Origin: Chloroflexota bacterium
Lineage (GTDB): Bacteria > Chloroflexota > Ktedonobacteria > Ktedonobacterales > Ktedonobacteraceae
Assembly: GCA_902810755.1 (NCBI GenBank)
Contig: CADDYT010000043.1
Location: 1 to 44,857 of the forward strand
DNA: 44,857 nucleotides
Reading direction: 5' to 3'
The notes under the pieces were generated by a model. The model saw only the letters and a list, made by a program, of their open reading frames with translations, searched no databases and was not told the origin of the DNA. Both the position numbers and the translations under genes were made by a program. Positions 31,272 to 39,155 of this stretch are shown here, piece after piece; position 1 is the first letter of the stretch; each line of letters opens with the position of its first letter.

Positions 31272-32600
31272 CTACGCGATGGTTTGCTGGGTGATGAATT
31301 TCCAGTCCGGCTTTCCATTTACCGCAGCAAGCTGATAGATCGAGATGACCTTATCAGTTGTGTCACCGTTCTGATCAAACGACTGGTGACCGGTAACGCC
31401 ATCATAGGAGATGCCCTGGATGGCATTAATCACAGCCTGGCGGAAAGCTGTTGCGCCAGCAGCATCGCTGGAACTTGTCGGGGGCTTCGCGCCATTCTGG
31501 ATAGCGGTCTTGATCGCCTGGATCAAGATGTTCATGCAGTCATAGGCAGCCGCGCTATAGGCACCATAAGCAGATGCGCCATAGACTTGCTTGAACTGCT
31601 GGATGAATGTCTGCGCCTGAGGCAGCACATCAGCGTTTGCGGTAGCAACGGTGGCATAGACCGGGCCACCGGTCAGGCCAATAGTCGTAGCGAAGGTGCT
31701 GGTTTGCAGACCATCACCACCAGCATACGGGGTGTTCTTCAGAGCAGCAATCTGCTCCATCTGCTGGCGCACCAGGATACCACCGGTGGAGTCGAGGCCA
31801 GCAAAGTAGATCACATCGGGATGCATCGCGGCAATCTGCGTCAGCAGAGAAAGGTACGACGTGGTCGTGCTTGGCTCGCTGCTGTGACCGAGAATGGTGC
31901 CACCATCAGCCTGGAACTCTTTGATGAAGGCGTTGGCAATGCCGATACCGTAGGTTTCGGCGTCGTCAATGACGTAAGCCTTCTTGTAGTTCAGCGTCTT
32001 GAAGAGATAGTCAGCACCAACGCCACCCTGGTGGTTGTCAGTGGTAGCAATACGGAAGTAATTCACCTTGCCCGTCGGACGTAGCGTCTTGATCAGATCA
32101 TTGGCGCCGGTGCAACCGGTGTCCGGCGTATCCTGGGTCAGGCAGGTGTTGGTATTAGCCGGGCTAATCATGGGGAAATACGCCTGATTCGCAATCGGCA
32201 TCTCCGCCTTCGCCACATTACTGTTGAACGGACCTACCATACCAGCAACCAGCGCGTCACTGATCAGCGCCGTGACGTTCTGCGCGCCAACAGCAGGATC
32301 ATGGATGCCACTGGGGCCTACATCATCCTTGGGTACAAATACCAGCTGGTATCCTGGAATTTCGTTTTTCTGATTTGCCTGGTCAACCGCCAGGTGCGCA
32401 CCGTCCTCAGCCGGTTTACCGCTACTCTCGTCCTTACCGGAAACCGGGAGGTCTGTAGCAACCTTGATGATCCTGGTGCCGGTTGGCGTTGAGCCACCGC
32501 CGCTGGTGCCGCTGGTGCCGGAGCCGCAGGCTACCAGAAATGCCAGCAGCAAGGGAATCCCCAGCGCCATAGCAAAGATACGCGACCAACTTCTACGCAT
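31272..32600 (-). CDS. Branched-chain amino acid ABC transporter substrate-binding lipoprotein
   Basis: 442 residues. Signal peptide RIFAMALGIPLLLAFLVAC with lipobox L-V-A-C gives a lipid-anchored protein; a Gly/Ser/Thr linker follows. The periplasmic-binding type I domain (Peripla_BP_6) shows IIKVATDLPVSGKDESSGKP, VAGMVGPFNSNVAKAEMPIA, YFPMISPANTNTCLTQDTPD and KKAYVIDDAETYGIGIANAF. First gene of the liv operon. The frame stays open to 32729, but the ATG at 32600 is the one with a signal peptide; GGAGG lies 11 bases upstream, slightly far. Ligand is probably a branched-chain or similar amino acid. Confidence 0.93.
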   Translation of the reverse strand: MRRSWSRIFAMALGIPLLLAFLVACGSGTSGTSGGGSTPTGTRIIKVATDLPVSGKDESSGKPAEDGAHLAVDQANQKNEIPGYQLVFVPKDDVGPSGIHDPAVGAQNVTALISDALVAGMVGPFNSNVAKAEMPIANQAYFPMISPANTNTCLTQDTPDTGCTGANDLIKTLRPTGKVNYFRIATTDNHQGGVGADYLFKTLNYKKAYVIDDAETYGIGIANAFIKEFQADGGTILGHSSEPSTTTSYLSLLTQIAAMHPDVIYFAGLDSTGGILVRQQMEQIAALKNTPYAGGDGLQTSTFATTIGLTGGPVYATVATANADVLPQAQTFIQQFKQVYGASAYGAYSAAAYDCMNILIQAIKTAIQNGAKPPTSSSDAAGATAFRQAVINAIQGISYDGVTGHQSFDQNGDTTDKVISIYQLAAVNGKPDWKFITQQTIA

Positions 32601-32880
32601 GTTGTCGTCAGCCTCCTTCAGCGATACGAAATAAATGACGTACAGTTTTGCAAGGGTACACGATTCTAAGGGTGCCTTCCGAAAAAACCGCGCTCCCCTC
32701 TTATCGATATTACGTCTGGAAACTGGCAAATCTCACCAGTTTCCCAGAGAAACTGTTCAGCTTACCCTGACCCAAAAAAGCTAGAGGTACGCCGGGCCAA
32801 CCGGCATGGATCATAAGGATTCTGTATACGTCGCGAAGTCTTTTGCATTAAATTGTATGCAGTTTAAGGAGCATTGATTG
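32601..32880 (-). promoter_or_regulatory. Long 5' leader of the liv operon with hairpins
   Basis: From the predicted start near 32880 to the ATG at 32600 is about 280 nt. Inside it 32718-32744 forms a perfect 9-bp stem (GGAAACTGG / CCAGTTTCC, 9-nt loop). A second potential stem, GCCGGTTGGCCCGGC, sits at 32791-32805. A 34-codon frame (32814 to 32710, MIHAGWPGVPLAFLGQ...) covers both but has no ribosome site. No known riboswitch class was recognised. Length and structure suggest post-initiation control. Nothing else is seen in 32601-33011 apart from the promoter. Confidence 0.5.
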
Positions 32881-32885
32881 TGCAG

Positions 32886-32915
32886 ATTATACGCACTGGA
32901 ACGCTTCCATGTCAA
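32886..32915 (-). promoter_or_regulatory. Consensus sigma-70 promoter of the liv operon
   Basis: On the minus strand TTGACA (32915-32910), an 18-bp spacer and TATAAT (32891-32886): both hexamers are perfect. It is the best promoter of the window and lies 286 bp before the binding-protein start, with initiation expected near 32880. Confidence 0.8.
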
Positions 32916-33011
32916 TAGCTGAAAAAATTTCACCCCGCATAGCACCGGGAAAGTTCCCTCGCCTGTCATAGCGGGTGGGCGTTGTGCCAGCATCCACAAA
33001 GATACTGCACT

Positions 33012-33617
33012 TCAAGCGGGGAAACGTTCCAGGAAACGCGCAAACGCGGCCTCGACCTGGCGGCGTGTCTGCGCGAGAGAGCCGCTGTTGTCGATGACTT
33101 CATCCACCAGAGCCAATCTGGGGGCAAGCGGGGGCTGGGCGCGCAGGCGCGCACGGGCCTCTTCCTCGCTCAGATGGTTGCGCGCCATTAAACGGGCCAG
33201 TTCTTGCTCCTCCGGGCAAACCACCAGCCACTTACTCTGGCAGAGCGCGCCTGAGCCGCCTTCCAGCAACTTGACCGCATCAATAATGGCAACGCCGGAA
33301 GGGCTGACCTGGGAGAGTTCTTCGAGCAGGGCCAGACCAACAGCGGGATGCACAATCGCTTCCAGCCGACGCATCGCTTCGGCATCCTGGAAAACCAGCG
33401 CGCCAAGCGCCTTGCGATCAACGCTGCCATCGGGGGCCAGGACGCCCTGCCCGAACGCTTCCGCCACCTGCACCGCTATCGGTTGACCGCTCTCATAGAG
33501 CTTATGCACAACCGCGTCAGCATCAATGTAGCGTTCGGCCCCCAGCTTCAGCAACATCTTCCCCACAGCAGTTTTTCCGCAGGCAATATTGCCTGTGATT
33601 CCCAGTATGCGCGGCAT
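33012..33617 (-). CDS. coaE: Dephospho-CoA kinase
   Basis: 201 residues. MPRILGITGNIACGKTAVGK contains the P-loop GNIACGKT; YIDADAVVHKLY binds the acceptor, and AIVHPAVG plus NHLSEEEARARLRAQ follow the CoaE pattern. It phosphorylates the ribose 3'-hydroxyl of dephospho-CoA, the last step of coenzyme A synthesis. The ATG at 33617 is chosen over an upstream in-frame TTG (33644) because the family begins directly with the P-loop strand. Divergent from the caspase-fold gene, 260 bp apart. Confidence 0.92.
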   Translation of the reverse strand: MPRILGITGNIACGKTAVGKMLLKLGAERYIDADAVVHKLYESGQPIAVQVAEAFGQGVLAPDGSVDRKALGALVFQDAEAMRRLEAIVHPAVGLALLEELSQVSPSGVAIIDAVKLLEGGSGALCQSKWLVVCPEEQELARLMARNHLSEEEARARLRAQPPLAPRLALVDEVIDNSGSLAQTRRQVEAAFARFLERFPA

Positions 33618-33877
33618 TGCTATCCCACCCTCTTTTTGAGCCAATACTTTGCCAACAGTATAGCATACAGTAGAAGCAGGGCGGATTGTACTGGTGGATT
33701 CTGACAGGAGATCTCACGCTCCATCCTGCAATTATGCCTGTCTATCCTTCATGGGAACCACCTTCTTCCTGCCAGGAAATACCTGATATTCCTACCTGCT
33801 ACTCAAGAAGCCAGCAGTATCGTACAATACATCCGTTGAATTCTATAAAGCAGGAACCATCAGGAAATGGAGCAGAT

Positions 33878-35674
33878 ATGGGTAGGCGTCTGGCCCTTGT
33901 AATCGGTATCAATCAGTATCAAGATGCTGCCTTCCGGCCACTACAGTACGCCGAAACGGACGCGAAGGCGCTTGCTCAATGGCTGGTCAATGAGCGCGGT
34001 GGTCGCTGGCAGCCAGCTGATGTGCAACTGGTAATGGGCGCGCACGCGACGCGCGAACTGGTAGAGAGCCTGATCATGCAGATATGCGTCAACGTTGCAG
34101 GCCCCGGCGATCTGGTCCTCATCTATTTTGCCGGACACGCTTTTCTGGACGAAAGAACCGGCGACGGCTACCTCGCGCTGGCAAATACACTCTACCAGCA
34201 GGCCGCCAGCGGTCTGCATCTCCCTTCGCTCGCCAGCAAGGCAATGGGGCAGAGCCGCGCCGCCAATATTTTGATGATGCTCGATTGCTTCCAGACGGGC
34301 CAGCTCTGGAGCATGCGGCGTCAATCGCCCTATGATTCGCGCCCATTGCTCGGCCCCACGCTGCTCAACGCGCTGCAACAGAACAGCGGGCGGCTCGTCC
34401 TCTGCTCCTGCCGGGGCAATGAAACCTCCCCGGAAACCGGCGAGAAGAAGCTGGGCGTGCTGGCCTATCAAATGATTATGGGCCTGTGCGGACCCGCCGC
34501 CGACCCCGATACCGGGCAAATCACCCTGCAACGACTGCACGCCTTCCTTTTCAACGCGCTGGGCCAGCAACAACGCCCCCAGCTTTTCGGCCAGGAACAG
34601 GGCCACATCGTGCTGGTCGGGCATACAGCATCCTTACCCGTCATTACCTCACCGTCCCCCCGGAAGCAAAACGCGCAGCCGACAAACATCTTTTCCACTG
34701 CTACCCCTGGCGCGCCAACGGCCAGCTCGCTCAAAGCAAGCGCGCCGTCCCAGATGGCCGCCGCTTCGCTACTCACCCGGACGGGGCCGCAAGCCACCGC
34801 TACCGCGTCACTGCCCAGGCAGATGTCACCTTCGTCTATGGAGAAACAATGTGAGGGATTACTACAACAGGCCCGCTCGCTGCTCCAGATGCAAAATCCC
34901 GCTCAGGCCATGCAATTGATCGAGCAGGCGCTGCAAATCGCGCCTGATTATCTCAACGCCCTCATCCTCAAAGGACAACTGCTCGGCACCGTCGGGCGTT
35001 TTCAGGAAGCAATAGCCACCGTTGAACAGGCCATGCGCATCGATGCCCACAATGCCCTGCTCTGGAGCATGTATGCCGCGCTGCTGACCAACGTAGGACG
35101 CTACCAGGAAGCTCTTTCGGCCATTGAGCGTTCGCTCGAACTCGATTCCAGCAATCCTGAGACCTACGCCATCAAAACCTCGATCATGGGCCATATCGCG
35201 ACAGTGGAGCATTTGAGCGGGAAACAGCAGGCGCTGGTCCCGGAGAGGCGCGGCGGCCCGGCCTCTTTCTTCATTGCGCTGGGCCTCAGCGTTCTTGGAT
35301 TGCTCTCCGGCATTGCGGGCGCGGCCATTCCCATTCTGCTGCCGGGCCTGCCCATCGCCATCGCCATTCTGCTGGAAAGCATGGGGCTGGCCCTGCTCTG
35401 TGTCAATGCCGCTCGCGGCTCCTATCTCTACGGCTTCACGCGCCTGCTGCTCGCCACCATCTTCAGCATGCTCTCTCTCGGCATTCTGGCCGCATTGTAC
35501 CTGCTCAAATCGATCTACGGGAAAATCATCGTCGCCATCCAGGATCACCCGCCTCTGCTGGTGCCATTTCTCTTCCTTGCCGCCTGGCTCATCGTCGCCG
35601 CTGTGCTGCCCTTCCTGCTCTCTATCGGCGGCTTCATCACCGGCCTGATTCGCGGCGTGAGACGCAGACGATAA
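33878..35674 (+). CDS. Caspase-fold (peptidase C14-like) protein with TPR repeats and C-terminal membrane helices
   Basis: 598 residues. The caspase-like domain (1 to about 250) starts GRRLALVIGINQYQD; His87 is in IYFAGHAFLDERTG. The cysteine loop reads LMMLDCFQTG with Cys137, whereas the family has D-x-C-[HF]-S-G: the cysteine is one residue early and Phe occupies the usual place. A Ser/Thr/Ala-rich linker leads to TPR repeats (about 390-510: QAMQLIEQALQIAPDYLNAL, EALSAIERSLELDSSNPETY) and four to five membrane helices to the end. GGAG before the ATG at 33878 fixes the start. Activity is doubtful; a membrane scaffold or pseudo-enzyme is possible. Confidence 0.85.
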   Translation: MGRRLALVIGINQYQDAAFRPLQYAETDAKALAQWLVNERGGRWQPADVQLVMGAHATRELVESLIMQICVNVAGPGDLVLIYFAGHAFLDERTGDGYLALANTLYQQAASGLHLPSLASKAMGQSRAANILMMLDCFQTGQLWSMRRQSPYDSRPLLGPTLLNALQQNSGRLVLCSCRGNETSPETGEKKLGVLAYQMIMGLCGPAADPDTGQITLQRLHAFLFNALGQQQRPQLFGQEQGHIVLVGHTASLPVITSPSPRKQNAQPTNIFSTATPGAPTASSLKASAPSQMAAASLLTRTGPQATATASLPRQMSPSSMEKQCEGLLQQARSLLQMQNPAQAMQLIEQALQIAPDYLNALILKGQLLGTVGRFQEAIATVEQAMRIDAHNALLWSMYAALLTNVGRYQEALSAIERSLELDSSNPETYAIKTSIMGHIATVEHLSGKQQALVPERRGGPASFFIALGLSVLGLLSGIAGAAIPILLPGLPIAIAILLESMGLALLCVNAARGSYLYGFTRLLLATIFSMLSLGILAALYLLKSIYGKIIVAIQDHPPLLVPFLFLAAWLIVAAVLPFLLSIGGFITGLIRGVRRRR

Positions 35675-35679
35675 AAAGG

Positions 35680-35705
35680 GCCAGCAGAACGAGCAATCTG
35701 CTGGC
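35680..35705. terminator. Intrinsic terminator shared by convergent genes
   Basis: GCCAGCAGA (35680-35688) and TCTGCTGGC (35697-35705) form a perfect 9-bp stem with an 8-nt loop, followed by T-rich TTCATTCATT on the plus strand and preceded by an A-run giving TTTTT on the minus strand. It lies between the caspase-fold gene and the XRE gene. Confidence 0.8.
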
Positions 35706-35706
35706 T

Positions 35707-35940
35707 TCATTCATTCTCATCGTCAACGGCGGTAAATAAATCGGTAATAGGAACCTTTAGAGCCTTTGCAATCTTTGCCAGCGTGGTCACCTGGACATCT
35801 TTTACTTCATCTTTCCACAGGTCCCTGATTGTATTGTAATTCAAATCGGCCATGTGAGATAACTTAGAGCGTGAAATATTGCGCCGTTCTGCAATTTCCC
35901 TGATGTGTAAACGTACTCTTATCAATATCTTCACCCTCAA
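35707..35940 (-). CDS. Small XRE-family (Cro/C1-type) DNA-binding protein
   Basis: 77 residues: a single helix-turn-helix with RLHIREIAERRNISRSKLSH, MADLNYNTIRDLWKDEVKDV and VTTLAKIAKALKVPITDLFT. The chain begins at a TTG (35940), with AGGAGG eight bases upstream; a GTG two codons later is poorly spaced. No ligand domain. It is divergent from the 73-residue gene and probably controls the shared 105-bp region, where TTACTA repeats overlap the promoter. Confidence 0.85.
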   Translation of the reverse strand: MRVKILIRVRLHIREIAERRNISRSKLSHMADLNYNTIRDLWKDEVKDVQVTTLAKIAKALKVPITDLFTAVDDENE

Positions 35941-35963
35941 CAGCTTTTCCTCCTATTTTAGCC

Positions 35964-36008
35964 TTGACAACAACTACAAACCGGCTTACTATTAAAATAT
36001 TACTAATA
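35964..36008 (+). promoter_or_regulatory. Promoter with possible XRE operator repeats
   Basis: TTGACA (35964-35969), 17-bp spacer, TACTAT (35987-35992), 54 bp before the gene at 36046. TTACTATTA (35986-35994) and TTACTAATA (36000-36008) are near-repeats that overlap and follow the -10 box, a suitable place for repression by the divergent XRE protein. Confidence 0.5.
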
Positions 36009-36045
36009 TAATGGCGATACCATAATGAATAATGGAGGCACTACT

Positions 36046-36267
36046 ATGACAACGTTAGGGCGGCAGGAAGTTACGAGCAACCTGATGAGGATGGTCAACG
36101 ATGCTCACTACAGGTTGAGTTTAGCACTGTTCAAATTCCATACGACGGCCAGTTACCTGGATGTTATCCCGGACGAGTGTTCTGGAGAAGTCGAGACAGC
36201 CATCAAGGAGGCAGAAGACGTCCTGTCCAGGGTGCGAGCGACCCTGGCTACTTTCATCTCAACATGA
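36046..36267 (+). CDS. Hypothetical helical protein (73 aa)
   Basis: MTTLGRQEVTSNLMRMVNDA, then a second helix region SGEVETAIKEAEDVLSRVRA. No family recognised; no signal peptide, membrane part or cysteine pair. The ATG at 36046 has GGAGG nine bases before it, better than the in-frame ATG at 36025. Transcribed divergently from the small XRE gene from the promoter at 35964, which suggests that it is the XRE target. Confidence 0.7.
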   Translation: MTTLGRQEVTSNLMRMVNDAHYRLSLALFKFHTTASYLDVIPDECSGEVETAIKEAEDVLSRVRATLATFIST

Positions 36268-36280
36268 TATGAAGAAGACT

Positions 36281-38239
36281 TTAGCTTGCTGATTCCGCTT
36301 CTAAAAGCCGTTCCCACTCGGCCAGAAGTTCATCGACGCGTATTCTGGCCTGGTCGTATTCGCCGGAAAGCTGCGTCAGCTGGTCGGCATCGGCTTTGAG
36401 GGCGGCGGCAGAAAGCGCCTCTTCCAGCGTTTTGACATGCTGCTCGGCCTTTTCGATATCGCGTTCCACATCCTCCACGCTGCGCACCCTGGCTTTTGCA
36501 GGTTTCTTATTGCTGGCTCTGCCCGGCGCGGCGGTCGCTTTTGTTACAGTAACCGCGCCTTTCCCGTTAGGCTTCGCCGGTTCAGGGATATCGAGAACGA
36601 TAGGGCGTTTGCGCGTGCGGTAGTCGGTATAGTTGCCGTAGTAGGGGATCAGCACGCCCCCGTCCTCGATGACCCAGAGTTTGGTAGCCAGGCTATCGAT
36701 AAAGTAACGGTCGTGGGAGACAAAGAGCAGCGTCCCCTCGAACTCGCTCAACACCTCTTCGAGAAACTGGCGCGACTGCAGGTCAAGGTGGTTGGTTGGC
36801 TCGTCGAGAACCAGGAAATTGGAGCCTTGCAGCGTCAATTTCGCCAGCGCGACCCGGCTGCGCTCGCCGCCGCTCAGGGTGCCAATGGTCTTGAAGACAT
36901 CATCGCCCGAAAAGAGGAAACGGCCCAGGAAACTGCGCACGCCCTCCACCGTCAGCGTCGTCACCTGAAGAATCTCCGCGAGGATAGTGCGTTCAGGATT
37001 GAGGCCCGCGTGCGTCTGCGAATAATAGCCGATGCGCACATTATGGCCGAGGCTGACCTGCCCTCTGAGCGGGGACAGTTCGCCGATGATAGTGCGCAGC
37101 AGGGTCGTCTTGCCCGCACCGTTGGGGCCGATCAACCCCACAGAATCGCCGCGCAGCAATTCCAGGTCGGCGACGCGCACCAGCACATCCGCTTCGGTAC
37201 CCTGCCCGCTCTCAGACGGATTGCGATAGCCAACCGCGAGCTTCTGCGTCGAAAGCACCATCTCGCCGCTATTGACAACGGGGGTGAACTCGAAATGCAT
37301 TTCCGGGAAATCCTGCGGGCGCTCCACCCGTTCCAGGCGATCCAGCAACTTCTGGCGACCCCGCGCCTCACGGCTGCGCTGCCCCGCCTTGTAACGGCGA
37401 ATAAACTCTTCCGTATGGGCAATATGAGCCTGTTGCGCCTCGTACTCGCGCTGGCGGCGCTCCATACGCTCCTCGCGCAGGCGCAGGTATTTGCTATAGT
37501 TGCCCGGATACTCCTCGATGCGGCCAAAAGCCAGCTCGATGGTGCGCGAGACGACTTTATCGAGGAAGTAGCGGTCGTGCGCCACCACGACCAGCGCGCC
37601 TTTCCAGCCGGTCAGATAGGTTTCGAGCCATTCCAGGGCTTCGAGGTCAAGATGATTGGTTGGCTCATCCAGCAACAAGAGATCGGGTTCCTGCAAGAGC
37701 AACTTGCCCAGCGCAGCACGCGTCTGCTGGCCGCCGCTCAACTGCGTTACCGGCGCTTCCTGCTGCTCGCGGCTGAAGCCGAGGCCATCCAGCACCTGCG
37801 CCACGCGATTCTCGTAGGTGTAACCGCCCGCATGTTCAAAGCGTGTCTGGAGTTCGGCGTAGCGCGCCAGCAACTGCTCATGCAGTTGCGGATCGTCCAG
37901 AGCAGCCGGAGAGGCCAGTTCCTGCGCGAGGTCGCTGAGTTCCTGCTCCCAGCCCCGAATTTCCGCGAAGACAGTGAGCATCTCCTCACGCAGTGTGTTC
38001 TGCGGCTGAAAATCGACCGTCTGGGTCAGATAGCCAATGCGGATATTACGCCCGATTGATAGTGTGCCCTCGTCTGGCTCCTCACGGCCAGCGAGAATAT
38101 TCAACAATGTGGATTTTCCGGCCCCATTCGGGCCAACCAGCCCTATACGGTCTTGCGGCTCAATTTGAAAGCTTACCCCGGAGAAGATACGCTCCGCCCC
38201 AAAAGATTTTCCAACCTGTGTCAAACTTACAATAGGCAT
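36281..38239 (-). CDS. ABC-F family ATPase (Uup/EttA-like)
   Basis: 652 residues, two ATPase domains and no membrane part. Domain 1: GPNGAGKST near 36, TQLSGGQQTRAALGKLL and LLLLDEPTNHLDLEALEWLE. The inter-domain linker is long and charged (LRLREERMERRQREYEAQQA). Domain 2: GPNGAGKTT, GTLSGGERSRVALAKL and FLVLDEPTNHLDLQSRQFLE. The C-terminus is a coiled coil (VERDIEKAEQHVKTLEEALS), as in Uup. Such proteins act on the ribosome E site in translation control, stalling relief or antibiotic resistance. Subgroup not resolved. Confidence 0.93.
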   Translation of the reverse strand: MPIVSLTQVGKSFGAERIFSGVSFQIEPQDRIGLVGPNGAGKSTLLNILAGREEPDEGTLSIGRNIRIGYLTQTVDFQPQNTLREEMLTVFAEIRGWEQELSDLAQELASPAALDDPQLHEQLLARYAELQTRFEHAGGYTYENRVAQVLDGLGFSREQQEAPVTQLSGGQQTRAALGKLLLQEPDLLLLDEPTNHLDLEALEWLETYLTGWKGALVVVAHDRYFLDKVVSRTIELAFGRIEEYPGNYSKYLRLREERMERRQREYEAQQAHIAHTEEFIRRYKAGQRSREARGRQKLLDRLERVERPQDFPEMHFEFTPVVNSGEMVLSTQKLAVGYRNPSESGQGTEADVLVRVADLELLRGDSVGLIGPNGAGKTTLLRTIIGELSPLRGQVSLGHNVRIGYYSQTHAGLNPERTILAEILQVTTLTVEGVRSFLGRFLFSGDDVFKTIGTLSGGERSRVALAKLTLQGSNFLVLDEPTNHLDLQSRQFLEEVLSEFEGTLLFVSHDRYFIDSLATKLWVIEDGGVLIPYYGNYTDYRTRKRPIVLDIPEPAKPNGKGAVTVTKATAAPGRASNKKPAKARVRSVEDVERDIEKAEQHVKTLEEALSAAALKADADQLTQLSGEYDQARIRVDELLAEWERLLEAESAS

Positions 38240-38359
38240 ATAGATGTCACCTGGTAGCTCTTTTCATGATAGTTTTTTGCACGAACAGAGTAACATAGTT
38301 ACGCCTTTCGCGCAAGCCGCTCTATTTTGAATAATTAATCCGTGAGATTGCAGAATACT

Positions 38360-38788
38360 TTATAGCAATTCGTTGAGTACCGTTACAGGCACTTCAGGCA
38401 TGCGGCGAAAGACATTATCATTAGTTACCATAAGCGCACAACTATGTAATAATGTTGTGGCCATGTGAATAGCATCAGGTGTCCTCAAGCCTGGTGTTGC
38501 TCTCGGTTTCGCCGCCTCCTCCAGAACAGGCTGTGTGATGGGCAGCATTCGTACTTCAGGTGTATGCAGTAGCACTGTACGAAAGAGGGTTGCAGTAGTT
38601 GCATCACCAACTTTAAGCGGTTTGACGAGAACTTCAAGCAAGGTCAGTCCACTGGTAACAACCGTAATCTGCCTGTTACTGACGGTTTGCCATAGAGTAT
38701 CTAGCAAGATTCGATATGGATCTATCCGCTCTATACTTTAGATAAAACCATTCGCATCAAGATAAACACTACCACTTGCTGGCAGCAC
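38360..38788 (-). pseudogene. VapC-like PIN-domain toxin interrupted by an early ochre codon
   Basis: From a GTG at 38788 the frame reads VLPASGSVYLDANGFI, then TAA (38740-38738), then SIERIDPYRILLDTLWQTVS onward to TPDAIHMATTLLHSCALMVT and NDNVFRRMPEV. The whole is one PIN domain of about 142 residues: Asp in YLDANGFI, Glu in LTLLEVLV, Asp in TPDAIH and Asp in TNDN are all kept. The stop probably replaces a tyrosine (FIYS). The GTG overlaps the antitoxin stop (TAGTG), the usual vapBC coupling. A short downstream product could start at an internal TTG (38707) but would lack the first catalytic Asp. Confidence 0.8.
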
Positions 38789-39027
38789 TAATGATCCCAT
38801 GCATCTCGCTCCTCACGTAGATAGGCATCCACTTCTTCAGCGTTCTGAAACAAACGATGCCCAGGTAAGGAGGTGAGCAGATCGATGACGTGACGCTGCT
38901 CATCTGGCTTTGAGTCTTCTATCGTAACAACAACTGCCGCCCGTTTTCCTGCAATAAGTTCCGGTGTACTGATCTCTATCTTGCCTCCAGGTAGTACCAC
39001 TGTCTCTACACGCAATTCTATTGCCAT
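38788..39027 (-). CDS. VapB-like antitoxin
   Basis: 79 residues: MAIELRVETVVLPGGKIEIS, then PELIAGKRAAVVVTIEDSKP and the toxin-binding tail EEVDAYLREERDAWDH. The short beta-rich N-terminus resembles swapped-hairpin/AbrB-type antitoxins and the C-terminal helix is typical of partners of PIN toxins. It directly precedes and overlaps the broken vapC-like frame. It probably represses its own promoter; with no functional toxin it is now an orphan. Confidence 0.8.
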   Translation of the reverse strand: MAIELRVETVVLPGGKIEISTPELIAGKRAAVVVTIEDSKPDEQRHVIDLLTSLPGHRLFQNAEEVDAYLREERDAWDH

Positions 39028-39155
39028 AATTCTCTCCCTGATTGTTTATACCTTGCTCTAACTACCTTAACACCATACCACATCATTGCGACAATGCCAA
39101 GTTATGGTCTCCTGCCTCCTCATCAAAATCGCTTCTTCTCTATCTGTCTCTCCTT

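Noticed and set aside
36437..38059. 540-codon open frame antisense to the ABC-F gene
   Set aside because: No recognisable protein; it mirrors a strongly conserved ATPase gene on the other strand and is explained by codon bias of that gene.
38360..38707. Reading the PIN-domain frame as a complete 115-residue toxin starting at TTG 38707
   Set aside because: The missing N-terminus with the first catalytic Asp is present upstream in the same frame behind a TAA, so this is a truncated remainder, not a natural start.
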